Source: Glandiceps talaboti (lineage: Eukaryota > Hemichordata > Enteropneusta > Spengelidae). From it: a stretch of DNA of 64,000 bases. A model generated the notes under the pieces. It saw only the letters and a list, made by a program, of their open reading frames with translations, ran no database searches and was not told the origin of the DNA. Position 1 is the stretch's first letter; the number at the start of each line of letters is the position of its first letter. Location: NCBI RefSeq assembly GCF_964340395.1, contig NC_135565.1, positions 13,988,209 through 14,052,208 of the forward strand, in the 5' to 3' direction. The position numbers were made by a program, and so were the translations under genes. This document shows positions 36,956 through 49,145 of this stretch, in pieces.

Positions 36956-39900
36956 AAATAAGAAAGTTATTACATACTTTGAGATTCAAGTGACCAGCCA
37001 ATAGGGCGATTCCTTTGTTAGTATTCACTTGGTTCTTTCTTTTTTCGGCTAGTTCGGCTTTTTGGCGTTCTTCTCTCTCTTTACGTAAGCGCACTTCCTC
37101 CTACAGATAGAACATAGTTGCAGCATTATTAATCAGACAGACTCGATTAATCAGAATTAATAAGTAAATGATTGCACATTCCTCATCATAACGAGTTTGT
37201 GTCGGATCTATTAGACCCTGAACCGCAACAAGTATGATGAAGATTATACAAATTAAACATCAAATTTAAACCAGTCTGAAGCATTCGCCAAAAATACTGG
37301 TTTTGTTCATACTATATCAATACAGAATTCTTCTTGTAGGCAACGTTCACCGTGCTATGATCAAAATAGTACTGAAAGTACAGAAAGAATCGAAATTAAT
37401 ATTGTGTGCCATGGTCATATATTCGCAATGGCTAGCTATACGTTAACATGGCCCCAATGCAATGAGTAAATTATTATAAATATTAGAATCAGTTTATATT
37501 CCTTGACAAACCAGAAAACAATACCTCGGCTTTCTTTTTCATTTGTGTGTCCCGTTCTTGTCTCGCTTTTTCATCAGCTTCCCTTTCCTGCAATCTACGT
37601 TCCTGTGATATAAATAATGATAAAGGTGAGATATTACATGTACAATAGATGTGGATAGAATGTACATCAAATATTTTAAGCCAACTATAAATTAGTATTA
37701 CTTATATGAACAAAGTAATCTTAAGATGGTGTAAAGACATGCATGGCCATAATGATTGGTGACTGTCATGGTTTATGAATGATAGTATGTGTACAATGAC
37801 CTTATTTTACTAAACCCCCACCCTCCCGATATTTTACAATGATATGGGGTTGGCTAGCGATCAGAGGTCGGAATCACAATACGGAAACACCCACGTAACG
37901 TCATAATGCTTCCAATATGAGTTAGACTGACAAATCCTCTCACATGGTAGGCCCATAAAAATACATGCACGCTGATAACACAGACTCCTAGTACATTACA
38001 TATAGGTAAATTGTAGCCCCATTGGATAGTGCGACTAAAGGTAAAATGCATGTAATAAATTAACTCTTTATTTTTACTTTAACTCGATTACTTTACATCA
38101 TCAATTGCCCCAATACAATTATGTACTTGTAATATTAACATATATAGTTACATCTATTAGTCTACTTTCATATGTAACCATTCTATGGTTTAGTCTTCTC
38201 TCGTTCATGTAAACACAGATGCAGTCTATTTTTTTTTAAATATTTAATCGTGGTTCACCCTACTATGTTTCAATTTGATACAGTCTACATTTATTAATCA
38301 TGATATCATGGTTCACCCTTCTCTGTTTCAATTTGATATGGTATACTTGTATTCATCATGATATGATTTACCCTTCTCTGTTTCAGTTTTTCCCATTCTT
38401 CTTTCTCCTTCTGTCGCTGTGCTTCTCTTTCTTCAATTAATTGTCTCTCTTTACGTTCTTGTTCCTGTTTTCTCCACTCAGTAATTTCCTGAAAACGCAA
38501 CACAAATATTTGACTCCTTAATATTGTTCTTTAACGGCGGTTCTTTGCATCATTTAAAAGTCGTCAGTTCCATAGTCTTATAATAAGATCTCGAGTCTGT
38601 GCTCCGAAGGTTGCCGAACAAACGCCGAAGGGTGACAGTACTCGGGGCGCACGTAAACGCCCTCGATTGTACCTTTCATTTATGATATTTAAATAAAGCC
38701 GGAAGGTTTAGCAGCTAGACCAGTTCCAAAAACCTAGCATAACATTATATTATATTTTTACGATCACAGAGTTAACAATATCTGCTTGTGAATGTAACAT
38801 AACCATATATATAACTTTTCTTTTGAATAAAATGAATGTACTTACTGCTAGTTCAGTTTTTGCGTCACCCTCCTCACCTAGCTTTATTGACGATTGAGTC
38901 CTGGAATACAAAACAACGAGGGGATTTCAGAGAACGTAGCATTTATGTACGCCTAATACCCGAACTCATGTCATTCGCACTTCAAAACTGAGAAATCACT
39001 ATTACAACATAAATAAACGAAATTCCAGCCACAATACTTTCATTCATAGACCTTCCGTTGGTGGAGGGTCTATGACACACTGCATAACAATCCAGTTGTC
39101 ATTGTCAAACTATACCCTTGATTGACAGGATGCCAATCGCTATCAAACCCACTAGAAAACATATCTAAACGACAGTACTATAAGGAATGATAGAGATATA
39201 GATAAAAACATTAAATATAAAAAGGCAAACAAAATATCAATGCAAACATGTTTGAAATAGAAACTATCAAGAAAGAAACTAATTTAAAAATGGAAAATTA
39301 CACTCCATGACAAGCTTGACACTAGTAAGCAAATATCAACATTTTACCATACTATTCTTGGAGGTGTTTTGAAACCAAAGGTTGAATTCGAACTCCTTAA
39401 ATTTAGCATGCATATATAAAATGGAAGAAAATAACAAAAAATGAAAGGTATTTGTAAGTATTGTATACATTCACACAAGCAAAAGTCTAAATGCGATGAT
39501 TAACTCTTACGATCCAAATAACACCTCGGTACAAATAAACTGTAGTCGTCGAATACCTGTTTCTTTCTTTCATTTGAATCATAAAATATGTTAATCAACA
39601 AATCCTCCAATCTATCAACAGATAATGTTATACTCCAGGTTAACATTCAATTTGATAATTATACTTACGAACGTCGTCGAGTGTCTTTGTACTGTTCATC
39701 TTTCTTGGATTCAGCATCAAATGTTTCGCTTCGACCATTTAACTGAATACAAAGTGAAAGTTCAATGTATCAACTCTTTTGAGAGATGCCAAAACAAAAC
39801 TGTGGCTAGTTTTAATATGAAGTACCAATTCAGGGCAAGGATGTTTCGCAACTACGTCACAAATTGTACTTCCTTCTTTTCAAAAAAGAAAATCGGTCTT

Positions 39901-42900
39901 CTTAAGTTTCAAATAACACTTCCCCGAGGGTGGTGAGGTACTCTGATGGGTAATGGGCACAGGTGTACCCTGGTGGATTCAAATTACAAGCATAACGCAA
40001 ACGCTACAAAAAATCAACAACTTGGGATCAAATGTCTACATGTCAGCCCAAAACAAAGGATCAAATATATACATTGAGCCTAAAAATAATATACGAGTCG
40101 AAGGCCTCGGAAGAATGTGAACATTGGCAACCTGGAAACTAAATATATGGGGTTAAACCTATACATAATTTTAAAAAATCAAGTCAAATCTCTACCTGAA
40201 TCGCAAATGGGGTCAAACCCTTGGTATATATGTAACCTACATACCCTTCATATGTGAGGTCCCCCCCCCCTCCCAAACTCCAAATCGAATTGTATGATTC
40301 GAAGGATTTGATATCCATGCACTTTCGAAAGTAATTCCTTAAATAGTATGGTGAAAATAATCAAACTAATAATGAGGATTTCTTAACAGTTCTTTTATAA
40401 AACATAATTCAAAACAAAAACGTACAGTTAGAGACAAGATTATTGATTGGCGGGCATATCATCTCCATTGCAATTTTGACACATCAATGGACGTTTTAAT
40501 CAATAAATATTTACTAACCATGCTAACAGGCTGGGATAATCGAAGGTTTTCCTTATCTATGTGAACATGAATTATTAGCGATTGTTTTTCCCGTTGTGAT
40601 AACCCATAGTAAAGTCCATAGCACAGAATAGTTCAATGAAGAAAGCCCCTCAAAACAGCCAACTTTTTAATAGGTATGCTGGGTCAAAGGTCAACTAAAT
40701 ACCAATTGCAATACTGTCGACATGCCCAGCGAAATGTCCCAGTAAAGCATCTAGCGAAGTTGGCAATAGTAACGTGTACTACATTGTAAGTCAATAATCG
40801 AACAAAATTGTTACATCACTTCATATTCAGTAACACCACTGCACATACAATGTCCATGTCTTTTGGATCGTTTATAAATCGTGACCTTTCGTGACCTTTG
40901 ACATCATAAATCAAAGATGGCTACCCGTAATGGATGGAAATCTGATGAATGGATTCGTATGTAATGTGACCGGCATTTACCTGATGTGTTTCTCGCGTAG
41001 GCGTTGTAGTGAAACTATTCTGTATTGGCACCTCCTGATTTCTTACAGATTCACCAGCTGATGAAGGTGTTACATCGACGTCGCCATTAGCCTGTGCTTC
41101 CTCTGCAGCCTGTTGTGCAGCCCTGAAATAAGGAAAAATCCGTTATTCAAAATAACAATTTACTTGTCAGAAACAAAAACAAACGGTGATCGTTTGTCTT
41201 TGAACGAGGCTAAGGTTGACCATGGAAATATGGGTTGGCTGGTAACAATGATAAAAACGAAATTGTTATAAATCAAGTTCGGTTACTTGTCAGAAACAAA
41301 AACAAACGGTGATCGTTTGTCTTTGAACGAGGCTAAGGTTGACCATGGAAATATGGGTTGGCTGGTAACAATGATAAAAACGAAATTGTTATAAATCAAG
41401 TTCGGCCACAAAAAATACAATCGCCATCTAATAGCGAAATGGCGCCATCATACTAAATTGAGTCAATGTATTGAGTAGAATATGATATTGGTCGGGGATA
41501 GTAAAATCACCCATGACCAAGGTAATAGCAATCCGAATGCAGGACACAAGGTTTTGATGGAAAAAATGATGTAATGTATAATGAGATTTTTCCTCAATAG
41601 TTTTTTATCCAGAATATGTAAATGTGAATGATATTTTACTAGACAACACCAATCATAGATTATCAAATTGAAACATAGGCACTGAAGTAGACTTTGTGAG
41701 CGTATAGCAAAGATTTGAAAGTTTTTTGATAGAGATTCGTGCATTTGAGTTCATGTGACTGTCTACGATAATGAATGTTTTCAATCATACCCGGTGTACT
41801 CGCTTATATAACTTAATTATAGTGGATAAATATAAGCCTGGGCCCTATTTAGTACCTGTTGAAGGCTTTGCCTGGATTGATCTTGATATCGATGTGCAAT
41901 GGCGTGGACCAGTACACAAAACCATCAATTTATGAATGGTTGTGTAATTTGGACTCGAGCCAAGGTTAAAGTAATTTGAAATTCTCGTTAAATTCCGATA
42001 ATTCAGCAACGATAGACTCGTGTCTTTGGACGTCAAATAAATTACCAGGATATGTCAGACACGTCACTGAACAAAACACGCCCGAGAATAGCAATGCTAT
42101 AGTGAGCTATGAAGGCCAGGTGGATAATTGCTTGAACTCGCGAATATTTACTTCCGAATCGTGTCTAAAATTCGATAATTTGTCAAATGCAATAACTATT
42201 GTACCATGTCTAAAATCTCAAACAAATCTAAGTTTGTCCTGAAATTACTGCATATAGTGTCGTTTTTTTAATTTCACCCGTTTCGTGAATTTAGAATAAA
42301 CTAATCTTATGGTATTTGTCTTCCAGTGTAAGTGAAAATACTTGTTCTGGTTGGAAACAATACACTAACACTACCCTTGTAACACTTATCCAATTTTCAA
42401 TATAACACAACTTAAGCTCATTCTTTAGGATAACAAAACAAACTTGAAACAACTTGAATTCTATTCATTCATAACAGAGAAAACAATTGTTTCAACTATC
42501 ATTCATGGATCACGTACGTAAATAAAACATTCTCGTCGAAGACATACCGCCAGCCAAGAAGCATAAATGAATTACAGATTACTCGTGGTGAACAATTACT
42601 GCTATCTAATTATGTCACGGTCAAATGCCACCAAACAGTAGCAGGATAAAAACATGTAATACTAGATCTACAAAAATACGTCATCCCCGTGACGTCATCA
42701 AGCTCTGAATACGCATAATCAGGTTGAGACTACAATACCTATAATTATAGTATAGTAGTTAGTAATTGATGTAGTACTATGAGCGATCAATTTGTTCAAA
42801 CATCAAAATCTGTCAAATGTCTTGCAATCAATACACGGTACAGCTAAAATTATGTGCATTTTGTGTTTCATCACTCATGGGACATTACGATTTTGACACA

Positions 42901-43449
42901 AATATAGACATATTTCAATTCTAGACTAACAATAACAGACACAACAACCACAGCGGTCCTTCATCCCATCACATGGAATACTGATAAGCATTGCTATTCT
43001 TTCAAAGAGCACTAAAAACATGCCTCTAAACGTTACACATGGACTTGATGATTTTAATGGCTGCAATGGTTAAACTTTGTTTTCTAACTGGCAATCAACA
43101 TTTCCTCTTTACTACTTCTACATCCGCTCTGTGCATAGCCCCTATGTAATTGTTTGCTTGGCATTAGAAGTTGTCCGAGAGTATAGAGTAAATGTTACTT
43201 TTACATGGGCGAATTTGCGACGAAACACCAAGCCTACACCATTTATCTGTAACAATCCCTGCCCAAAGGGAGGTGATTCAATAGGATGTCTTTGTGAGTC
43301 TCGTGTATAGCTTAAGATTCCAATGTATTGTAGGATTTCAAGTAACTTAAAGACTCCGAGTACCTTTCTGCCTCACGTTTTCTTCTTCTTTCTTCCCGAC
43401 GTCTTTGTCTTTCTAATTTTTCTCTTTCCAAGTCGGCTTCAGAAGACAT
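34278..43449 (-). CDS. TnT: Troponin T, gene 1 (12 coding exons)
   Basis: Tropomyosin-binding subunit that anchors troponin to the thin filament. Exons in transcript order: 43449-43364, 41122-40981, 39742-39669, 38900-38846, 38488-38372, 37602-37525, 37100-36978, 36686-36471, 36143-36103, 35468-35396, 34811-34677, 34304-34278; all GT..AG, phases agree, 388 codons plus TAA. Residues 120-225 are the charged TM-binding helix, opening EITEWRKQ as in fly TnT (YITEWRKQ). Residues 255-311 are the IT-arm coiled coil that pairs with TnI (MKDYAVELHKHLEEV..YDLRQRKERQAYDLNELTQRL). The usual Trp of the KELW motif is replaced (VELH). The C-terminus has GGVRGRL, like GGRWK/GGKL ends of other TnTs. Identified as TnT, not TnI, by these motifs and the absent inhibitory peptide. 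Confidence 0.92.
34677..34811 (-). CDS. TnT: TnT gene 1 coding exon 11 (residues 336-380)
   Basis: 45 codons, NSNTFSPKSRIQRDRDEG then GGVRGRLAMFET and a polar tail NNTSSK. Acceptor TATCTCCTCAG, donor GTAAAA. Confidence 0.9.
34996..35078. repeat. GTT then GGT trinucleotide array
   Basis: About 12 GTT units followed by about 15 GGT units, in the intron between TnT gene 1 exons 10 and 11. Confidence 0.97.
35396..35468 (-). CDS. TnT: TnT gene 1 coding exon 10 (residues 311-335)
   Basis: SNKPKILGQVGRVSRYKDF then ISEDQ; PKI..VSRY resembles fly PKIQVASKYERR. Acceptor GCCTTAG, donor GTGAGT. TnT gene 2 splits the equivalent segment into two exons. Confidence 0.92.
36103..36143 (-). CDS. TnT: TnT gene 1 coding exon 9, IT arm (residues 298-311)
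   Basis: LNELTQRLGVMRN plus a split Ala codon; equivalent to vertebrate INVLRNRINDNQK. Strong acceptor CTTTTTTCACAG, donor GTAAGT. Confidence 0.94.
36471..36686 (-). CDS. TnT: TnT gene 1 coding exon 8, start of IT arm (residues 226-297)
   Basis: 72 codons from ENIRRAKEDAR to RKERQAYD, including the heptad segment ELHKHLEEVLCAVYDLRQRK that pairs with TnI. Acceptor AACCACCAG is pyrimidine-poor; donor GTAAGG. The paralogous exon is 73 codons. Confidence 0.95.
36865..36953. repeat. GA dinucleotide array, 89 bp
   Basis: Perfect GA repeats about 25 bp downstream of the TnT gene 1 exon 7 donor; on the sense strand a long CT tract. Confidence 0.97.
36978..37100 (-). CDS. TnT: TnT gene 1 coding exon 7 (residues 185-225)
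   Basis: 41 codons, EEVRLRKEREERQKAELAEK to ALLAGHLNLK, the end of the first TM-binding region. Donor GTATGT. A GA dinucleotide array lies about 25 bp downstream in the intron. Confidence 0.93.
37525..37602 (-). CDS. TnT: TnT gene 1 coding exon 6 (residues 159-184)
   Basis: 26 codons, ERRLQEREADEKARQER through KKKAE; charged helix. Same length (78 nt) and phase as the TnT gene 2 exon at 59574-59497. Confidence 0.93.
38372..38488 (-). CDS. TnT: TnT gene 1 coding exon 5, TM-binding helix (residues 120-158)
   Basis: 39 codons starting EITEWRKQEQERKERQLIEE and ending EKLKQRR. ITEWRKQ is the landmark also present in insect TnT. The paralogous exon in TnT gene 2 (59916-59800) is exactly the same length. 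Confidence 0.94.
38846..38900 (-). CDS. TnT: TnT gene 1 coding exon 4 (residues 101-119)
   Basis: STQSSIKLGEEGDAKTELA. Acceptor TGTATTCCAG, donor GTAAGT. Completes a codon split TC/G and returns to phase 0. Exons 3 and 4 together are in frame as a pair (129 nt). Confidence 0.88.
39669..39742 (-). CDS. TnT: TnT gene 1 coding exon 3 (residues 77-101)
   Basis: LNGRSETFDAESKKDEQYKD then TRRRS. Acceptor TTTGTATTCAG, donor GTAAGT. Phase 0 in, 2 out. Confidence 0.88.
40981..41122 (-). CDS. TnT: TnT gene 1 coding exon 2 (residues 29-76)
   Basis: AAQQAAEEAQANGDVDV then a Ser/Thr/Gln-rich stretch ending TTTPTRETHQ, a hypervariable TnT N-terminal region. Acceptor CTTATTTCAG, donor GTAAAT. The 123-bp tandem duplication lies just upstream in the intron. 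Confidence 0.88.
41160..41405. repeat. Perfect 123-bp tandem duplication
   Basis: Two adjacent copies (41160-41282 and 41283-41405), identical at every base by eye, beginning TTACTTGTCAGAAACAAAAA. They lie about 40 bp from the acceptor side of TnT gene 1 coding exon 2. Confidence 0.95.
43364..43449 (-). CDS. TnT: TnT gene 1 coding exon 1 (residues 1-29)
   Basis: MSSEADLEREKLERQRRREE onward to KREAER, ending in phase 2. ATG is at 43449-43447, the first ATG after acceptor TTGTCCAG (exon begins at 43510). Its last dozen residues nearly repeat the TnI first exon. Confidence 0.92.
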
Positions 43450-44741
43450 ATTGCTCAACAACTGAAGTTAGTCAGCACCGACAAAGTCCACCTCAATCCC
43501 GGAAGTCTACCTGGACAAATATATATAATATATGAAATGATTATTTATAGAATCATGTGTACTATTTCTTGTAGATCGATAATATTGACATGATTTGGAG
43601 ATATATTAACTGAAATTGCTCCTAGGTCTTTCATTATGCTTTTGTAATTTGTAGAAAATCAGAAAGTGTACGATCCATAGACTGTCCGTTTCTTCTGACA
43701 GACTAAATGTTGTCCTAAAAGCGGTGTCAGGTATGTCATAGGCGGTTGACTCAATCATCAAATTAATACACCACATAATCTGCCTTCTTATACAGTTACA
43801 TAACAGTTACATATCAATATTACAAGATTCTGTAATCACGGTTCATTTACTTTATTCTACATTTGCGTTATTTTTTTCCTGATAGCTAGATGCCTTCAGA
43901 TTTCCTGTCATCAAACGGGTTGCGGTCACGTGTCACGAACACACTAATCACTCTTGATTGAAGATGATACAGTACACGTATTCGTCATCTCAATCACATA
44001 CCAATACAGTTGTGTCAGTTGTCTAAGGGAGCATTTGCGTCTTTCAGTACCTCTTTTCAAAGGAAGCTCTGATGTTATCGTGAATTTGTAATATTGTAGT
44101 CTGTGGAAAATTTATGTTTTATATTTCGATCATAAGTAAAAACAAAACATAACCCATCACAGCAGATTTGAAATTGGCAGTGATGTGGTTTAAAGCACCT
44201 GGTACTTGAATCAACACAATTTTAACACATTTCTTTTTAATCCATACAGGTTGATTTAAGTCACTTTAAGGTAGTCAGATGATTTCAGTATACACTACCG
44301 TGAGGGAATCAGCTGACACGGACCTTGTTATTGAGCTATGCCAGTATAACAAACTATTCGGTCTTCATTTAAAAGTGAGGGACGAAAACACACCCCAGGG
44401 CATACATTACTCAGCTCGGACATACTGTTACGTCACTGTACGTAACCACTAGGTCATACAATGTATTTGTAAAACTATTTCGTCTGGGATGTTCGTCTGG
44501 AAGACGGCTCATTACAATTGTAACAATTGAGCAGAAAGAAAGAAGACAACCAAACCAAAGAGACAATGCTATTCAGCGAAACTACATCATTAATACAGCC
44601 AATCGATGGCAAATTGAAAATAAACTAGTTAATTCTTACTCTATAATTTGACTCTATTGAACTCATAAACTCAATAACAAGGCGGCCTGGGTTTGTTGAT
44701 GTTTTTGTCGTTGGACGTTGTGAAAGAGGAAAAAATATATA

Positions 44742-44772
44742 CATGCATACATACATACATACATACATACAT

Positions 44773-44807
<35 letters not shown>

Positions 44808-44808
44808 T

Positions 44809-44845
<37 letters not shown>
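44742..44845. repeat. ATAC, AC and AGAC array
   Basis: CATA units, then CA repeats, then CAGA units, inside the inferred TnT gene 1 leader intron (43511-46615). Confidence 0.95.
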
Positions 44846-44849
<4 letters not shown>

Positions 44850-46615
44850 TGGAAACACGTTTACAAGAATGAAGAATGGGTGACAGGGACACTTCAAGCT
44901 TGATAACAAAATGTCCATCATGTTGTACTGACGATGCCCTCATATCTTCTCTGCGTTATCTTTACCAGGATAGTGTCTGAAATGGAACCTTCCGCGTTGG
45001 AAGTGGTGCTAATACTGTACTTGAAGCTTTATCTAAGTTCTAGACTCTGTCACTGCATGTCTCTCAAAACTTCAAATCAACGAACCACTTTCGATCACTT
45101 GTCATTATGATACCCTCTATTTATTGTCGTTATTGTCGAGGTCCATTGTCGACCAAATTAAACACGATTCTAGTACAAGTGCTCACCTAAAATGCCAGTG
45201 CTGAAAAACGTTCACATAACATAATGCCAGCCGACATTTTCACCCTCAGGTATAAGAGTAAAGTAATAGGACAGTCAGGTAATGGCCCACCGTTCTTGAA
45301 TATCGTTTGTGAACATTATAAGTGATAGAACGGACACTTTTATTGACACGCGAAAGTCAATTGGTATTTGTGTGTGAGCGCAATGCCGAGGACACGAAAT
45401 AGTTCACTTCCGACACCTAGACTGCAGCACACCTTATTACATATCCCCATGGCAACGGTGGTGCGCATCATCCCATTCCGTTTTTAATTTAATTGCAAAT
45501 GACTTTAATTCTCACTTGTATACTTTGACCGGTGAACGATAGAAACTTTGTGATAAACTTGGACTGCATGGAGGGAAAATAACGTCGAAAGGACACTACA
45601 AGTGTAACTCGAACCTCCAAAATTTCCGCATGACTCACTCCTTCAAAAGATTTAAAACCGTATCATTACTGCTCTTAGTATATCTAAAGGAATGGAAAGT
45701 ACACATTTTAAGGCCTTGGGTCAGGTCATGGGTGTTGTCGAGATACTCTAAGTTTTCTTATTATTATCGTCTAGTTCATGTTATTTTCGAAACTTCGCCA
45801 TTTTGAGAGTCTGCTTACATGTTGTGCATTTATTTATGAACTTTCAACAAGGTAAAAACTCCAACTTCTTCGTAATCTCTGAGATTGTTACGTGGATGTA
45901 TATGGTGTGTTTATGACGCTAATAGCCCCACAACACCAGGATTACAGAAAACTCCACCTTTTTAAGAATTACGTGCACACATTCCAAGGCACTCCGAAGT
46001 GTTTCAATGGTAAGTCGGACGAATTAAAATCCACTGTGCACCTTTTCATTGTAACAAAACACCCTTAGAACTTCACGTCTTCACTAGGACCTATGAATAG
46101 CATATTGAGCTTAATGAATACGCTTCTGGATGCCCAATATAAGCCAAACAATGGTAGAATCGTAATGACTTTCCTTGAGTCCACATTGAAAGCCGCTTTA
46201 AGACTTTCACTATAATTTGCATATGTTTAGCGTTTTCCCCAGTCAAAATTGATTTGTGTAGGTAACTGGGGTGTACTGACATCCGGGACTTGGGGTTCTG
46301 TCTGAAGGTGTTACCATCATCCTCATGGCATAGCCATGAAGCACAATCCTACTATATTATAAATGAAATTACATTGAGAACAAACTCCAAGACAACACCA
46401 ACACTTTCTTCATCCGAATAAATTTACCTTGACGCTGTTGAGCACCTTTAGTATTATAACGACTTCATTGACGTATACAGCTGCTAGTAGTAGGGTTGTG
46501 CTGTAATGTTATTTAACAGTAGTGTTAAGCCAGTCAGTACGTTCTCCATGAAGCACTCTATGATACCTGTTAACAACAATATCAGGTACTTGAAAACATT
46601 ACAGGTTGCACTTAC

Positions 46616-46790
46616 CACAACACTTGACACTGAAATGTTTCTCTTCAAAGATGTGACTGTCCTATAAACTGTTCAGGCAGCGTCAGTGACCAGTGTTTGC
46701 ATCGACGGGGACCTTTGAGTTGACGGCGTCTTTCCCTGCCACACTGTCACGTATTATGGAACGCGGACGTTCTGATTGGTTCATTGTTCT
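46616..46790 (-). promoter_or_regulatory. Candidate TnT gene 1 promoter and noncoding exon 1
   Basis: The first coding exon begins with a splice acceptor at 43510, so a 5' UTR exon lies upstream. A good donor (GTAAGTGC) ends a candidate exon at 46616; on the - strand an ACCAATCAG CCAAT box lies at about 46774-46781, some 160 bp before the donor. TSS is unknown and no clear TATA box is seen. The leader intron would be about 3.1 kb. Confidence 0.45.
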
Positions 46791-47970
46791 TGAGACATTG
46801 TCATGTAAATTACCGGCAGCGAAAGTATTTAGACTCCGAGCAATGGGCGGAAAGCGGTATTAATCACCTTTTCAAAAAACAGATTTATAGTTTATGAGGT
46901 GGAATTCTTGACCCGTTAATTTGTGCACATGCTGAGGTTCAGGTAATCAAGAGGACTCAGCAGAGAGCATTCAATATGAACTCCAAATACAACCGACTTT
47001 AGCCAAAGCAAGACGTGAAACATAGATCAGTTCCGTGCTCACTCATTTATATATACATCTATGGTTTTGTAATTGGCCAAATGATTTAAAGTGTCCCAAG
47101 ATAAGACCTCGATTAAGATAATCTTATAATGCTAATTTCGATGAATGTATCTCCTTGCATTGTTAGCATGGTTGATTGTATGATGTACTCTATAATATCA
47201 CCTGATAAATAATATAATCGAACTGTTCATGTAGTACATGTATTCACGAACACCAGATTTGAGTTTTGCCATTAGCAAGTTGTATTAGAGAATCCTTAGA
47301 TATATTGACAGTCTACAGATGTCGTTTAAAATGTTGCAAAACTTCCCACCACCCCATCCCCCACGCAAACTTAGTTTTATACCCCATTAAACTTATCCCC
47401 TCCCCATGTTAATTCATTTTCTCCTAAAGTAAGAATGGTATGCAAAACACACAAGAGGGAAGAAATCGAAGGAATAAACAAAAACTTAGAGTAGAGGATC
47501 CCGGAGGTATGGCATACTATGTTACGAGAATGTCACATCTCACTACCATATAGATGTTCTATTCAGTGTAACCAAACACTGGAACTTCAGATAACGACTC
47601 TTTAGATAACACATCAGAAGTTTTCCAGGTGACTGGAATACCTGTGGTGATATATATAGGACTGTATCAAACATTCTTCGGCAAATACTAGTTTCCAAAG
47701 CACACTTGGTCACTTTGAGTGTGAATGTACTTTACTAATCATGTACTCCGAGTGTATGGTATATGAATGTTTTTTATAGTAAAGTGACAAACAAGACTGC
47801 TACCTGTGTTACGCACGTATGGTGAAATGCGCCCTCAAACACATATCAGTAGCAAGTAAGCGTTACGGAATATGGTACATGAATTGCCAAATCTCGTTAC
47901 CTGTCTTCTTATAAGTAGTTTGTATCAATATAAGAAATTACACATCAAACATAATACGCTTTTTGCGGGC

Positions 47971-48055
47971 AGGGTGGGGGTGGGGCTGGGGTGGGGTGGG
48001 GTGGGGTGGGGTGGGGTGGGGCTGGGCTGGGGTGGGGTGGGGTGGGGTGGGGGCA
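47971..48055. repeat. GGGGT pentanucleotide array, G-quadruplex prone
   Basis: About 16 runs of three to five G on the + strand separated by single T or CT. Confidence 0.95.
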
Positions 48056-48179
48056 TTGTTCTGAATCATTAATTGATAAAGCATTAATGCATAAACCATT
48101 ATGATGCTAACCATTATGCTGCTAATATATTCGCCAATGGCAACGGCGAATGATTGACATAGTTGTGATATACATTTAA

Positions 48180-48660
48180 AGGGTAATACCTTTCCATGAA
48201 ATAGTAACGGCATTTTTATAAACTTTGGGATCTGGCCAGTCATTTCATAATTTTACATCACATGTCTTTCGCGGAATTGCCCAGAAACACCAAATTGAAA
48301 CTTGTATTACATTCATTGCTCTGTGACTTTCTTAGCAGTGATTCGTCATTGCCTTATAGCAGTCAGCAGACATGCATGTGTATTCGATGAACAATACATA
48401 TTTATCACTCCTAAGTGTTCATTAACCACAGATATACAGTCATATATATATTTTCTTTTTTCATCAAATACATTATGCATGTCTGCTAAATACCATAAGG
48501 CAATGCTGGACCACCGCTAACAAAATGAATGTGAAGCAATTTACAATATGTCGTTTATTGGCAATCGCATAAAAATTTGTACGTGATTTAAAATCATGAA
48601 ATTACTCTCCAGAACCCAACGATTGCGAAATTGCCTTTATTTCATGGAGTGGTGTTAAAC
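48180..48660. mobile_element. Candidate foldback element with inverted arms
   Basis: CCATGAAATAGTAACGGCAT at the left and, reading the - strand at the right end, CACTCCATGAAATAAAGGCA; the two resemble each other in inverted orientation and both resemble 33661-33700. No coding content. Unclassified. Confidence 0.55.
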
Positions 48661-48739
48661 GTAGTGACTCGGCTGAATATTTAATGTATTTATGTCATCT
48701 TTAGCTTCACATACACACTCACATGCACTCACAATTACA

Positions 48740-49145
48740 TACATACACACACACACACATACATACATACATACATACGTACGTACATACATACATACAT
48801 ACGTACGTACGTACGTACGTACGTACGTACGTACGTACATACATACATACATACATACATACATACATGCACACATACATACATACATACATACATACAT
48901 ACATACATACATACATACATACATACATACATACACTCATACATACATACATACATACATACATACATACATACATACGTACGTACGTGTACGTACATAC
49001 ATACATACATACATACATACATACATACATACATACGTACGTACGTACGTACATACACACACACAGACACATACACACACTCGTACGCACTCACTCACTC
49101 ACTCACTCACTCACTCACTCACTCACTCACTCACTCACTCACAAA
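48740..49145. repeat. 400-bp compound CATA/CGTA/CACT microsatellite
   Basis: Alternating blocks of CATA and CGTA units, then CA repeats, then about 16 CACT units. Open in several frames on both strands purely because of the repeat. Confidence 0.97.

Noticed and set aside
41976-42242. 88-codon + strand frame in a TnT gene 1 intron
   Set aside because: Antisense to the gene, no recognisable features, contains a partly duplicated segment.
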